Assembly (NCBI GenBank): GCA_009746045.1
Contig: RPFO01001486.1
Span: forward strand, 33,501-97,500
Length of the DNA: 64,000 nucleotides
From: Mesostigma viride
Taxonomy: Eukaryota > Streptophyta > Mesostigmatophyceae > Mesostigmatales > Mesostigmataceae
Direction of reading: 5' to 3'
The notes beneath the pieces are model-generated. The model did no database searches and was not told where the DNA came from. It worked only from the letters and a program-made list of their open reading frames with translations. The position numbers and the translations under genes were made by a program. How positions within the stretch are numbered: position 1 is the stretch's first letter; each line of letters opens with the position of its first letter. Below are positions 19,458 to 29,088 of the stretch, in pieces.

Positions 19458-21705
19458 TTCATTGAGAATGATAGATTACGGAGGTGAGATAGGCATGCAA
19501 CATAAGGAAAAACCCGATAACTGGGAGAATAACCCTGAAGAAATTAATAGTAATCTGACACAGACATCCAAGGATCACGCCAGCGGCACAAGGTACAACT
19601 AACTATACATCACAAAACTACACGCAGCAACAGCGCTGCCGGCCCACCATGCAGGCCTGGAAGGGATCTAGACCGCATGGGTCGCGACAAAGTCGGCCCG
19701 GGTGCGGCGGAATAACACATCAGCCACGGTGCGAGTGAGGGCGAGTGACAGACGCTGCCGCCAATACGAGGACCACGTGCGGGCCGACCACGGGGCGGTC
19801 TGACCCTCGAGGTCGAGGCGGTCTTCACGGCGCTGGCAGCACTCGTGGAAAAACTCCGCTGTCTTGGGGCCCATGGCCCCGAACTCCTCAAGGACAAAGG
19901 GGATGACCCGGTGGGGCCCCACATTGCCGTAGGAGGCAAACTTGTCGCGCTCAGCCACAGCGGCAGCAGCGCCGGCATCCACAGCCGCCCGGAGGATGTG
20001 GCGACCGGAAAGCGGCCGAGCCACGGAGACATCGATGAGCAGGTGGCAACCCTGCCCGTCGTAGTCAAGCACGGTAATGTCGGGGCGATGGTTGGGTGAG
20101 TAGAGGGCGGCCCCATCCGCGTCCTCGCACTTGATGGTGGAGTGGGGAAAGACCGACCGAACCATGGCACACACCACCCGGAGGAGAGCGGTATGGAGAT
20201 AGAGGAACCAGTTCTGGTTCTGCTGGCCACCCATGCACGCGATGTAGTGCGTCCCAGTAGTATCCAGAGCAAGCCCGCAGCTGCCGCAGGACGCACCCGC
20301 CGTGATGAGAGGTTGCGGGGCAAAGAGCTGGTGGCGGAGAGCGATGGCGTAAAGGGCCGGAACCAGTGTGAACAAAGGGCTCATGGGGAGGGCGCGCAGG
20401 AATGCGGACCCCACGCTCCCCTCAAGGGAAACGGAGTGAAGCCAAGCCTTCCCCTGATCGTTCAAGCTCGCATGCAGACCCATCCAGTCGGCACAGTGTA
20501 GTATACCCGCGTAGGTCTTTTGTTGTTTTTCATGAACGCAGGCAGGGAAGACACTAGGACTGACGACAGTGGACACGCCGGGCGTGCCCCGGGGCAGGCG
20601 ACGGTGGACGGCCTGAGCGGGGCGGACGAGGTCGCAAGCCTGCTGGATCCCGAGGTAAGAATCCTGCACAGCCTGCACAAAGGGGAAGGGGGATGGGGTG
20701 ACCAAGTCGGGAATGGCGCTGACGGCGCTGGGGACCAACCGGCGGATCTCCGCCCAGGCCTGAGCAACAGAGCCAAGGAAGGCGGCGGGGGCGAGGCGGG
20801 CGGCGCGGGTGAGCCCACACCCGCCCATGCGGCAGGGGAGGGTGGCCAAGCGCATGGAGTGAGCTGGCAGGCTAGGGCCGGGGAGGAGCACCTGCAAGGC
20901 GGCCTGAATGCGCTCGTCATGGCCTTCCGCGGCAAGCCGCACCAAGTGGGGGGGAGCGCCACGGAGCCAGTGAACCACCCGCGGGTGGGCGCAAAACCAC
21001 AGGAGGAGCCCTTTGGTCTGGGGGTCCTTGAGGCGCGCCCAAGTCTCGAGGACATGGGTGCGCTGTTCCACGGTGGCCCGGAGCTCCTCTTCGACGTAGT
21101 CAGGGTCACCCACAGGGACGCCCAGGCACGAGAAACCACGCGCCCGCGCCAATGCCCCCGGGATAGCCGCGGGGAAGCCAGAGCAGTCCCCCTGGGGCGA
21201 AAAGACTGCACACTTGGGGAGGGTGAGCCGAAGGTTGATGGCCGCCATGGCCACTTCAAGGGCAGCCAGGGCGGCAACCACAGCGTCGGCCGGGCCAAGG
21301 GCATGGATATCGTCCATATAGGCGAGGAGCACGACATCCGGGTGCGCAGCGTGGACACCTTGGAGAGCCTTGTGCAGCGGGGCAGACAGGTAAAAGGGGC
21401 CGAGGGGGTCACCTTGCTGGGTTCCCGTGCGGGAAGCGATGTCGGCGAACGTCCCATCCTCCATGAGGAAGGAGAGTTGAGTGGGTTCGCCGTAGCAGGC
21501 TGCTGTCCACGCAAGAAGGTCAGGGAACGCCTCGCCGACGGCCTCAAAGATGCTAGCCTTGGTGACAGCATTGAACGCATTGTGGCAATCCACCTTCAGC
21601 GCCACATGGGTCGGATGCGTCTCGAGGTAGGCCTGAACTGTGTGCACGATGATGTCGCTGCCCCCTTTGGTGGCGACGCCAAGCGGGGCCGCGACGGATG
21701 TTAAA
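19458..21705 (-). mobile_element. 5'-truncated LINE with restriction-like endonuclease
   Basis: A minus-strand element containing a 659-codon frame (19668-21647) and about 200 bp of 3' UTR. The 5' end is cut at about 21700, inside the RT palm, where the repeat AAAAAATATAATTACTTACA begins. Another decayed copy of its 3' end lies at 49420-50345. Confidence 0.88.
19668..21647 (-). CDS. Reverse transcriptase / RLE protein, 5'-truncated, 659 aa
   Basis: The frame begins inside the RT. VALKVDCHNAFNAV carries the first catalytic aspartate, GTQQGDPLGPFYLS is the loop motif, and LLAYMDDIHALG is the catalytic YMDD box. After the thumb region a zinc-knuckle-like CGSCGLALDTTGTHYIAC appears (about residue 460). 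The restriction-like endonuclease signature follows: RPDITVLDYDGQGCHLLIDV with downstream AERDKFASYG. This order (RT, Cys/His knuckle, PD-(D/E)XK nuclease) is that of RLE-type LINEs. The N-terminal RT blocks and any DNA-binding domain are missing, so the ATG is not the real start. The open frame is otherwise undamaged. Confidence 0.9.
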   Translation of the reverse strand: MHTVQAYLETHPTHVALKVDCHNAFNAVTKASIFEAVGEAFPDLLAWTAACYGEPTQLSFLMEDGTFADIASRTGTQQGDPLGPFYLSAPLHKALQGVHAAHPDVVLLAYMDDIHALGPADAVVAALAALEVAMAAINLRLTLPKCAVFSPQGDCSGFPAAIPGALARARGFSCLGVPVGDPDYVEEELRATVEQRTHVLETWARLKDPQTKGLLLWFCAHPRVVHWLRGAPPHLVRLAAEGHDERIQAALQVLLPGPSLPAHSMRLATLPCRMGGCGLTRAARLAPAAFLGSVAQAWAEIRRLVPSAVSAIPDLVTPSPFPFVQAVQDSYLGIQQACDLVRPAQAVHRRLPRGTPGVSTVVSPSVFPACVHEKQQKTYAGILHCADWMGLHASLNDQGKAWLHSVSLEGSVGSAFLRALPMSPLFTLVPALYAIALRHQLFAPQPLITAGASCGSCGLALDTTGTHYIACMGGQQNQNWFLYLHTALLRVVCAMVRSVFPHSTIKCEDADGAALYSPNHRPDITVLDYDGQGCHLLIDVSVARPLSGRHILRAAVDAGAAAAVAERDKFASYGNVGPHRVIPFVLEEFGAMGPKTAEFFHECCQRREDRLDLEGQTAPWSARTWSSYWRQRLSLALTRTVADVLFRRTRADFVATHAV

Positions 21706-22479
21706 AAATATAATTACTTACATCAGATACTTAAAAAGGCACCCACGACCCACGTAAAAATAAACATATACGTGCATGTACTTCAATGTATGCCTATTAT
21801 GATGCGGGACCCACACCAGATGATGCATTAGCGTTTAAGTACTTCGTAATGCTTTGCCCGCTCTGGCAGAGCGCAGGGGGGAAACCGGTATACTGGAGGG
21901 GGGCGGTCATCCACGTCGACCACAAGCCCTGGCAGGCACCTCCTGCCACCCCAGTAACCGGCTCAGTCTAGGGAATATATAACAGTAGTGTAGATTAGTC
22001 AGGCTTAGCCTAGCACGTGGCCTACGCGCCATTCTCTCTCCCTTCTTTGGACTGCCATGCAGAACAAGACGCGGTGGCATGAAGATTGTCAAGGCTCACA
22101 CGCCCGGCCCCTGTGGGCAAGCCACCTCCCCACAAGCGAAGGGGGCGTTTTGATGAGTAGTGTAGTTAGGATTTTTCTAGACTAGATAGCTTAGGGTTAG
22201 GTTAGTTCGATTACGCGGCTCCCTCCAATCCACCCATTAATTAATTAATTAATTAATTAGGAATATTCTGATTAGTAATATAACTCCGTTGGGAGTATCT
22301 GTAGCACATAGCCCAGAGAGGGGGCATATGATCCTCCTCCCATCCATCAAGGAATATGTGAGCATACATGATCTCTTAACGGAGGCATGTTATAATATCA
22401 AGGAGGATGTTATATAATATAATTTAATTTTAATATTTTACGCGCATGTGCGCCGGCCCATAACGGCCCCCATGGATGA
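21706..22479. repeat. Repeat fragments, including an ORF1 tail
   Basis: 21870-22030 is the 3' end of a family beta ORF1 element (GGTATACTGGAGGGGGGCGG, then CCACAAGCCCTGGCAGGC). 22236-22330 is a TTAA run with the start of the TTAA-flanked repeat. No gene. Confidence 0.8.
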
Positions 22480-23517
22480 CGCCTTCAGCATTTAGTCAAG
22501 CCATGCCCGTTGCTGCTGAACTGGTGCTCAAGGCCGCCCTTGTGGAGGCCTACGCACTTGCTCAGGACGCAGAGGCGGCCCAGTGCATCGCAAGATCGAT
22601 GCCAAGACCTGCCAAGCTCGCAACCAGGGCACTGCGAGCTGAGGACATGTGGTACCACCTCGACCGGCTCGGCGGCCGGCGGCAGCGCACCGGCCCCGGT
22701 GGAGCAAACGTACATGGGGGACGGCACGGCGCTGGTCAGCCTTGACCGTTGGTTGGCCCACAATGTTTCCTTGACAGGTGGGGCTCGCGCCCCCCCCCCG
22801 CCCCCGCCGCTTCACCCCGAGACGGCCGCCCGTCTCGGTACACATTGCCGGAAACCCCCCGCCGCCTGCGCCCCCCTCCTCGGCCGCGGACTACCAAGTC
22901 CCCGCCTTGCAGGAGGGCTGGCGTGCCACCAACGGCGTCGTCCACCCCTTAATTCACTTTGAAGGAATTGGACGGCGCCCTAGCTCGCCTGCGGTACGAC
23001 GCGGCGGTCGGTGCCGACCACCTCTCTGCTGAGCTGCTGAAGACCCCTAGTGCCCCGGCGGTGAGGGATCTTCTGAGCACTGGCGTTCTGCAACCGTGTC
23101 CTGCTCTCTGATGAGCCTCTGCCTGCTGAGTGGCAGACGGCCATCCGAGTCATGCTGTACAAGAAGGGCTCTGCTGCTGACCCCGGTAACTATTGGGGTG
23201 TCTGACTCCAGAGCGCCGCGCTGAAGGTCTTCATGCGCATGATGCTAGCTGCACAGGCTCAGCGCAGCGCTGGACCCACACCTGGGTGAGTCTCAGATGG
23301 GTTTCCGTCGTGGTCAGTCGTAACACTGTCATGGCTGTATTTGTCGCGCGCCGGTTGATGGAGGAGGTGCGTCGCCTTTGCCCTGATGGTTTGCCGCTAA
23401 TCTTCAATATTTTTGTCGACTATATCAAGGCCTTTGACACGGTCCTCTGGGAGGCTCTTTGGGCCTTCCTAGTTCTGGATCAGGTACCGCCAGCGTTTAT
23501 ATATTGCTGCCATTAAT
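22480..23517 (+). pseudogene. LINE-2 ORF2 relic: linker and RT N-terminus
   Basis: From 22503 the reading LVLKAALVEAYALAQDAEAA and MWYHLDRLGG matches the linker upstream of RT in APE-type LINEs. A proline-rich hinge follows. Then come ELDGALARLRYDAAVGADHL, MLYKKGSAADPGNY, and, in another frame, FVDYIKAFDTVLWEALWAFL (RT motif A). Stops and frameshifts occur near 22745, 23085, 23205 and 23290. It is cut at 23517, where a family beta ORF1 relic starts in the same orientation. Confidence 0.85.
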
Positions 23518-24095
23518 GTCGACTTGCTTAAGCAGCACACCACCTCCACCACCTCCACCATCTCGATTCTCGGCACAACTCAAGCAACAAGCCCTCGACC
23601 TTCGCGAGGAAGCCAACATCGCCCGGCGCAGCCACAATGTCATCGTCAAGCACTTCGACCAGCAGGCAGGTGAGACCTCCACGAGCCTTCTTGAGGCATT
23701 TAAGCGCGCCATTCTTGCCCCCATGCTACTCACTGGTGAGCTGGACATGTCGGCTGTCCGCCTCCCCCGCGCGCGGGGGAAGGCTGGCCCGGCACCCGTG
23801 CTCCTCACCTTTAAGTACATGGCGGACAAGCTGGCGTTCCTTAAATGCCGCAAGAAGCTCTCGGAGACTCGCTTCACGCTGGACGACGACTTGACCCTGG
23901 CCCAGCAACAACGGCGACGCGAGCTATGACCGACCTACCTTCAGCTCCGGCAGAGCGCAAGGGGGAAGCCGGTATACTGGAGGGGGGCGGTCATCCACGT
24001 TGACCACAAGCCCTGGCAGCCCCCTCCTGCCACCTCAGACTAGGAATATATATACCAGTAGTGTAGATTAGTAAGGCTTAGCCTAGCATGTGGCC
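23518..24095 (+). pseudogene. ORF1-type relic (family beta), 3' part
   Basis: The reading LKQQALDLREEANIARRSHN, VIVKHFDQQAGETSTSLLEA, LTGELDMSAVRLPRARGKAG and LTLAQQQRRREL ends in a TGA at about 23927, where the copy at 2812-3660 reads TGG. The C-terminal HVDHKPWQ region and the tail to 24095 follow. The copy starts at the same internal point (ACTTGCTTAAGCAGCACACC) that is also present at 3080. Confidence 0.85.
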
Positions 24096-24103
24096 CACGC
24101 GCA

Positions 24104-24386
24104 TTGAATTGAATTGAATTGTAACATAACTCCGTTGGGAGTATATGTAGCACATAGCCCTTGAGAGGGGGGCATATGGCCTATCATACATCCTAAGCTA
24201 CTTCCTCCAAGGGTGGGCCGGATGTAAAGGACCCTTGCTCTAGGTGCACCAGGGCACTTGCATCCCCATGATCTTCAAGCTATGCCCAGCGAAGGGGGGA
24301 GCCTGTCATGGGGGGGAAGATCAGCATAGCTATACAAAGAAGCTAGGGCATGGCGTCTCAGCAGAGAGTTACTCCCTGCATGGGCA
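24104..24386 (+). repeat. TTAA-family dispersed repeat
   Basis: GAATTGTAACATAACTCCGT through CTCAGCAGAGAG, collinear with 45955-46316. It is cut at 24388 by the start of the 147-bp repeat that flanks the Penelope-like element. Confidence 0.85.
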
Positions 24387-24387
24387 C

Positions 24388-24535
24388 AACATCAAAGAGA
24401 CAACCAGCGCAGGCCAGAAATCGGGAGAATCCGGACCATGGTAGCTCGAGCCTGCCGTTATCTTTTCCGCGTTTTCGAGTCGTTCAGGATGATGAAGATG
24501 AATGGTGATGGAAATGTGTATCCTTGTGCATTGAA
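24388..24535. repeat. 147-bp direct repeat flanking the Penelope-like element (left)
   Basis: ATCAAAGAGACAACCAGCGC through CCTTGTGCATTGAAA is repeated essentially exactly at 28941-29088. Related solo copies are at 43498-43641 and, truncated, at 55299-55372. Its position on both sides of the element suggests a pseudo-LTR or terminal repeat, although a pre-existing dispersed repeat is possible. Confidence 0.85.
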
Positions 24536-24948
24536 ATTATGGCTGGCTTACGTGTGGAGCGACTAGATGACCTAGACGGTGGGGCCGGAAACAGCATGCT
24601 TGATCAGGGCGTGTGTTTCTAGCCTAACTGGCCGGGAGTGTCTAGTGGTGAGCACCATTGCTGCGATCGCTCTCCCACCATTTACGAGGAAATACCCGCA
24701 AATGGAAAACCACTGAAAAGGTCTAGCTAGTCAGTCATCACGTTAGCCATGCCATGATTCCAAACGTCCAAGAACTGCACACGGTGCAAAGGCAAAAAGC
24801 CGGAGGACAGCACTTTCAAATGTGCGGCGGGAACCAAAAGCCCGCGGATGCCAGAAAACATCGTGTTGCGGCAGCGACGCGACGATGTGGACAACGAATC
24901 CAGTGCCAAGCTCGGAACGGCCGCAAAGGAGATCTGGCATCACAGGGT
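24536..24948 (-). other. 3' flank of the Penelope-like element
   Basis: No ORF of note. 24541-24640 (GGCTTACGTGTGGAGCGACT ... GGGGCCGGAAACAGC) recurs at 48630-48700, which shows that it is a dispersed terminal sequence. 24720-24948 is specific to the element. Confidence 0.6.
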
Positions 24949-26645
24949 TCAGATGTGCGGAGATACTATGCGATCCAGCCGGTCCACGACCTGTTTGTAG
25001 AGCTTGTGCCAAGGGGCAGCACCGAACAGATGTGGGTGACGTTGCAAAAAACATCGGACTTGACGGAGCATAATGGCTCGGTCATAGTCTTTGACCAATA
25101 AACGCTGCAAGAGTTCAACAAGAGTCGTGATGAAATCAACACGATAAGAACAAAGACGGGAAAAACGATGTAACTGAGAAAGAACAACACCATATTTTGC
25201 TGTGTGGGAAAGGAGACTGTGAATATCGGGGTAACGAATAAAAGGAATTTGCTGGTATTTAGGATCCTTGCGCTTATCATAGATAGCCGTACGCCAGCCC
25301 TTCTTGTTATGGGTAATGTTAAGATCGAGGTAATTGCAATGAGTATCCTCCGACGTGAGCTTTAATGTGAGGGACGCTTGCGGGTAGATGCCAGGCAGAC
25401 CAGCGGTGATATACAAATGGGTTGCGAAATCAGGGTTGTCGAAAGCGATGACATCATCAATGTATCGACATGTATGGATAAAACGCCTGATGAGAACATC
25501 ATCGTTTGAGGCAATGAGATTCTCCATGAATGCAAGCTCATAAGTGTATAGATAGAGGTTTGCAAGGAGCCCGGCACAGTTAGTGCCCATAGGGATGCCG
25601 ATAGCTTGTTGGTATACATTGCCCGCAAAACAGATGAAGGTGTTATCAACAAGATAAGAGATCCAATGGACAAGGTCAGCCTTCGTGATAATATAATTAT
25701 AACCATCCCGCACGATAGCACCTGCCGCGATCCCTGAGAGCCACGTTGCCGTGGGCTTGGTCTGAGAAACACGCACGTGCAGGTGGTTGCGCCCGTGAGG
25801 CCTACGTGCATACAGACGAGTAAGGAGGCTATCTAAACGAGCTTTCAAATCGTGCAAATCTAGTGTGGTATATAGAGTGGTGAAATCATAGGTGGCTATG
25901 GGCATAGGTATACGTTTCTCTGCTGCTGTCTTAGAACGGCTAAGGGCGGCAAGGCGTAGGCGTACTTGGGCTGAGTCTATGACGATCCAACTACCAGCGC
26001 ATTCATACCCGGCATTCGACAGCACCTCCACCCATAATGCATTGGCTTCGGGGAGAAGAGCATTCAAAGCATGGCAGATGAGTTTCGAGAGAGGCATCAG
26101 TGGGGCTGAATGCGACGCAGCAATGGTGCGCAAAGCAACAGGAGTTTTGTGCAGCTTAAGAGTGAGATACAGATATGGGAACGTAGTGGTGGTGGCGCGT
26201 CGCTGCCGCTTAAGGAATGCCCGAGCAAAAATGTTTTGGCTGTGCAGAAAAGCCCGATGAGCAGCGTGATACTGGCGGTGGACTGTGCACGCTGAACATA
26301 GGTAGGGCTGGACGCCAACTCGTGTTGCAAAGTAGCAAGGTAGTGCTTCTTGCATATGAAAGCAAAGTTGTTGGCACTCTTGTCAACACACGTGATGATA
26401 AAGTCCTGCTTGAAGTGGTCAAGAAGTGCTTTATCTGTGGTGTTGAGCCAGGTGGTGCGGTGGACCTGCTGGAGACGGTAATCAAGCCTGGTGAGACGTG
26501 CATTGCATTCGTGAATGACGGCGCGAAACCACGGTTCCATGGCAAGGGGAGCAAGCTGTAGGTCCGTGCTCATGGCATTGCAAATTTGCGCAGTGATGTG
26601 GAGAGCAGTGCATTCACCTCTTTGGCACACGTGCGCTGGACCCAC
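24949..26645 (-). pseudogene. Penelope-like reverse transcriptase part
   Basis: The middle frame contributes DFIITCVDKSANNFAFICKK, typical of the Penelope fingers. After the shift at about 26300 the long frame gives YLTLKLHKTP, TYDFTTLYTTLDL (first catalytic Asp), QQAIGIPMGTNCAGLLANLY, and the catalytic box TCRYIDDVIAFDNPD. It continues with HCNYLDLNITHNKKGWRTAI and the thumb RYPDIHSLLSHTAKYG, ending at 24949. All RT catalytic residues are preserved. The RT belongs to the telomerase-related Penelope class, not to the LINE class of the neighbours. Confidence 0.92.
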
Positions 26646-28003
26646 GGCCGAAACTTGGTGCCTTTGGCAAAAAGGTCTACAAGCGTGTGGCTCGGCAGGA
26701 TGCTGAGGTCAGCGGTCATGACGTGCTGTGAGGTGGGATCAAGGTACTTGAAATACCGTTGTTGTTGGCAGGGGCAGGGCCCTGCCAAGATGGTGGCCAG
26801 CTCGGTGGGCGTTGTATCGCGGCTGACCTTCCCGTTGCTGAAAACCATTTGTCCCAAGGTGGGAGAGTAATGCCAGGCGGCAATGGGAGTGCCGAAAGTG
26901 TTGCGCACCACGAGCGGCATCGCAGCCTGCACTTGCGGCAAATGCAGAATGTGTGGCAAACACAGCTCATCCATCGCAGCATGAATGAAAGGTGAGATCA
27001 GCAAACGGCGCGGACGCAGTGCATCTGCATTCCCATTGACACGGTGCCGAATGATACGTGAGAGAAGGCCTCGCAGACTAGTGGCATGGGAGCGGGGGAC
27101 TTGCAGATCAGCTGGGGAGCACGACCCGACGGCAATGTGTAAGCTGGTAAGCTTCTTCAAGCTGCAGGCTTCGAGATAGGATGCATGAAAGTTGCCGCGT
27201 TGCATAAGCCGAGACATGTGACGTAAGCAGCGGAGACTGGTGGAGTAAAGGGAAGGATCGGTGGACACATGTGTGGAAGGTGGAGGGGCCGGGGTGACGC
27301 TGGGGGGATAGGGGCGATATGGGTGGAGATTGTGCTTCAGACGCCAGGCACGGATGAACATAAGAGGGCGGGGACGGAGGGGAGGCGGGCGGCGGCGAGA
27401 CCGAGCTTTGAAACTCTTGCCTTCAATGCAAAAACCGTGGGGCAGAAATGCATGTAACATTCGTTTCCAAAACGTTTCCCGATGCCCTGCGGCTTTGCGA
27501 AAAGCGGCGCCGGTAAAGGTGCCGGGGACATGTTCCAAGGGGACGACTCGCCAATCCCACCACCCGTATTGGGCCATGGCGCCATGTAGGGGGGTGTCGT
27601 CGTTGGCGGCAGGGCGGCCAATATGAAGGCGGCGTGCCGCTCGGACATGTTCCTGAAAACGCGTCCAGGCATCCCGTTGCGTCTGGCCAACGTAGATACG
27701 CTGAGGGTACCTGCGGTTGTAAATGGCATAAATGACGCGATGGGTGCTTACGGGGTGTGGGCGAGTGGAGTTGGTAAGCGACAAATGCGTGCGCTGTAAG
27801 CGCCGGAGGCGACGTAGAGTATGGTCATCCTTGCAGTGATGGTTATGGCGCGTGTTGATGCGACAACGCTTCCGCCATGCCTGTGAGGAGATACGATAGG
27901 GGAACTGCCGAGAAATAGCAGTGTACTTCCGGTAATCAATGCCACTGGATTGCCGTATTCTGTGGAGGGTAAGAGCATGCCAGAAAGTCATAAGGTGTTT
28001 CAT
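26570..28003 (-). pseudogene. Penelope-like protein, N-terminal part with GIY-YIG
   Basis: After a basic His/Arg-rich leader with CRINTRHNHHC (a possible Zn ligand set, residues about 47-57), the segment RVIYAIYNRRYPQRIYVGQT (about 88-107) is the GIY-YIG core. RFQEHVRAAR carries the conserved Arg, and GHRETFWKRMLHAF (about 173-186) supplies the catalytic Glu. A basic linker follows. Residues 300-470 form the RT N-terminal extension, ending TKFRPWVQRTCAKEVNALLS. The frame then stops at 26570, and homology continues in a neighbouring frame as MSTDLQLAPLAMEPWFRAVI. Confidence 0.88.
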
Positions 28004-28940
28004 GATGATTCAGATGCACTGAGAGCTAAGACATCAAACAGAACCAGAGCGGAGCATATTGAGGTAAGTCAATATTCACTGCGTAACACCCGTTACGCGA
28101 TAGCGGTGGTCCATGATGCATCTCCCCGGGGCAGGATGTGGCTAACAACACAGCTGAATGGACTCGGAACATGTGGATTCCCAGTGGGGGGGCCTTCCAA
28201 TTGTCATACTTGACACCTCTTTCCTGTAACGAAAAGATTTCCCTTCTTCATGTTCCAGATGAGTCACCGTGCTCCTGCCTTTGTGTTTTTTTGGCGTTTG
28301 TAAAGAGATATGGGAGGGTAAACAAAAGCAAAGGCTGATATTGCCGTGTGGGGGGCCCGATCCTTGGTTAGTCTCTCAAGTGCCCACAGAAAAACACGAG
28401 AGTAGCACACACAGCGCGCAGCCCAGCCTAGCTCCCTCAGTAAAAGTAAAAGAAAAAGGACAAGAACAGCAAAACAAACGAGAACAAGAAAAAGAACAAA
28501 ACACAGACACGTAGTGCAATGTGAGCGGAATGATGGAGGAAGGTGAGAGGGGGACATCGTATTGAATGTGTAGGCATTGAGGCAGCCGAAGCGTCCCATC
28601 CCCGGGTACATTCGTGGCTTTCAAAAAAGCCACAACCTGCGTGGAAGAGGAAAATGCAGGAACGATGAGTATGATCCTGAAAACGAGGTTGAGGAAACGC
28701 GGAGAGGAAATGCCGGCCGCTGAAACGATTCCGATGGAACTATGGGTTTCGCCGACATGAGGCGGTGCAGCTGACTATCTCTATGGTGTCGTGTGTGACC
28801 GGGAGTGCCGGTTCACGTGCGCACTCGTCGGACTAGCCCGACGACATGTGTGCTTGGTTGCCCACGGCTGAAATCCTCTTGCCCGTCATGCAAAGGCCAC
28901 GCCTCCTAGCCGAAAACGAACTATATTCAACCAATCTAAT
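28004..28940 (-). other. 5' flank of the Penelope-like element
   Basis: No long ORF. 28440-28510 is an A-rich (AAAAG/AACAA) run. 28790-28850 contains a hairpin-rich segment (GGGAGTGCCGGTTCACGTGC followed by GCACTCGTCGGACTAGCCCG) that on the minus strand faintly resembles a hammerhead ribozyme, see the rejected list. This region probably contains the element's 5' UTR. Confidence 0.5.
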
Positions 28941-29088
28941 ATCAAAGAGACAACCAGCGCAGGCCAGAAATCGGGAGAATCCGGACCATGGTAGCTCGAG
29001 CCTGCCGTTATCTTTTCCGCGTTTTCGAGTCGTTCAGGATGATGAAGATGAATGGTGATGGAAATGTGTATCCTTGTGCATTGAAACA
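28941..29088. repeat. 147-bp direct repeat flanking the Penelope-like element (right)
   Basis: Same sequence and orientation as 24388-24535. The next base starts the 3' end of the ORF1-only element. Confidence 0.85.

Larger units (their letters stand above)
24949..28003 (-). mobile_element. Penelope-like element with N-terminal GIY-YIG nuclease
   Basis: Three overlapping minus-strand frames form one polyprotein of about 1000 residues. These are 28003-26570 (477 codons), a middle frame over about 26575-26300, and 26355-24949 (468 codons). The GIY-YIG domain lies upstream of the RT. In classical Penelope elements it is C-terminal; an N-terminal position is known in the Naiad/Chlamys-type elements of green algae, protists and invertebrates. 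Two single-base type frameshifts (about 26575 and 26300) suggest a recently dead copy, though sequencing errors in homopolymers are possible. Direct repeats of 147 bp flank it. Confidence 0.9.

Noticed and set aside
20520..21704. 394-codon plus-strand ORF
   Set aside because: Antisense shadow of the RLE-type reverse transcriptase, whose catalytic motifs are all in the minus frame.
24545..24630. Hammerhead-like GATGACC...GGAAAC segment in the 3' flank of the Penelope-like element
   Set aside because: The core reads CTAGATGA, with an extra base and an altered C-U, so it does not satisfy the ribozyme consensus.
28790..28850. Hammerhead ribozyme near the 5' end of the Penelope-like element (minus strand)
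   Set aside because: CCGACGAG...GTGAAC with a CCGG stem and GGTCA recalls the hammerhead order, but the invariant CUGANGA and GAAA core bases are not met. A covariance-model search would be needed to revive it.
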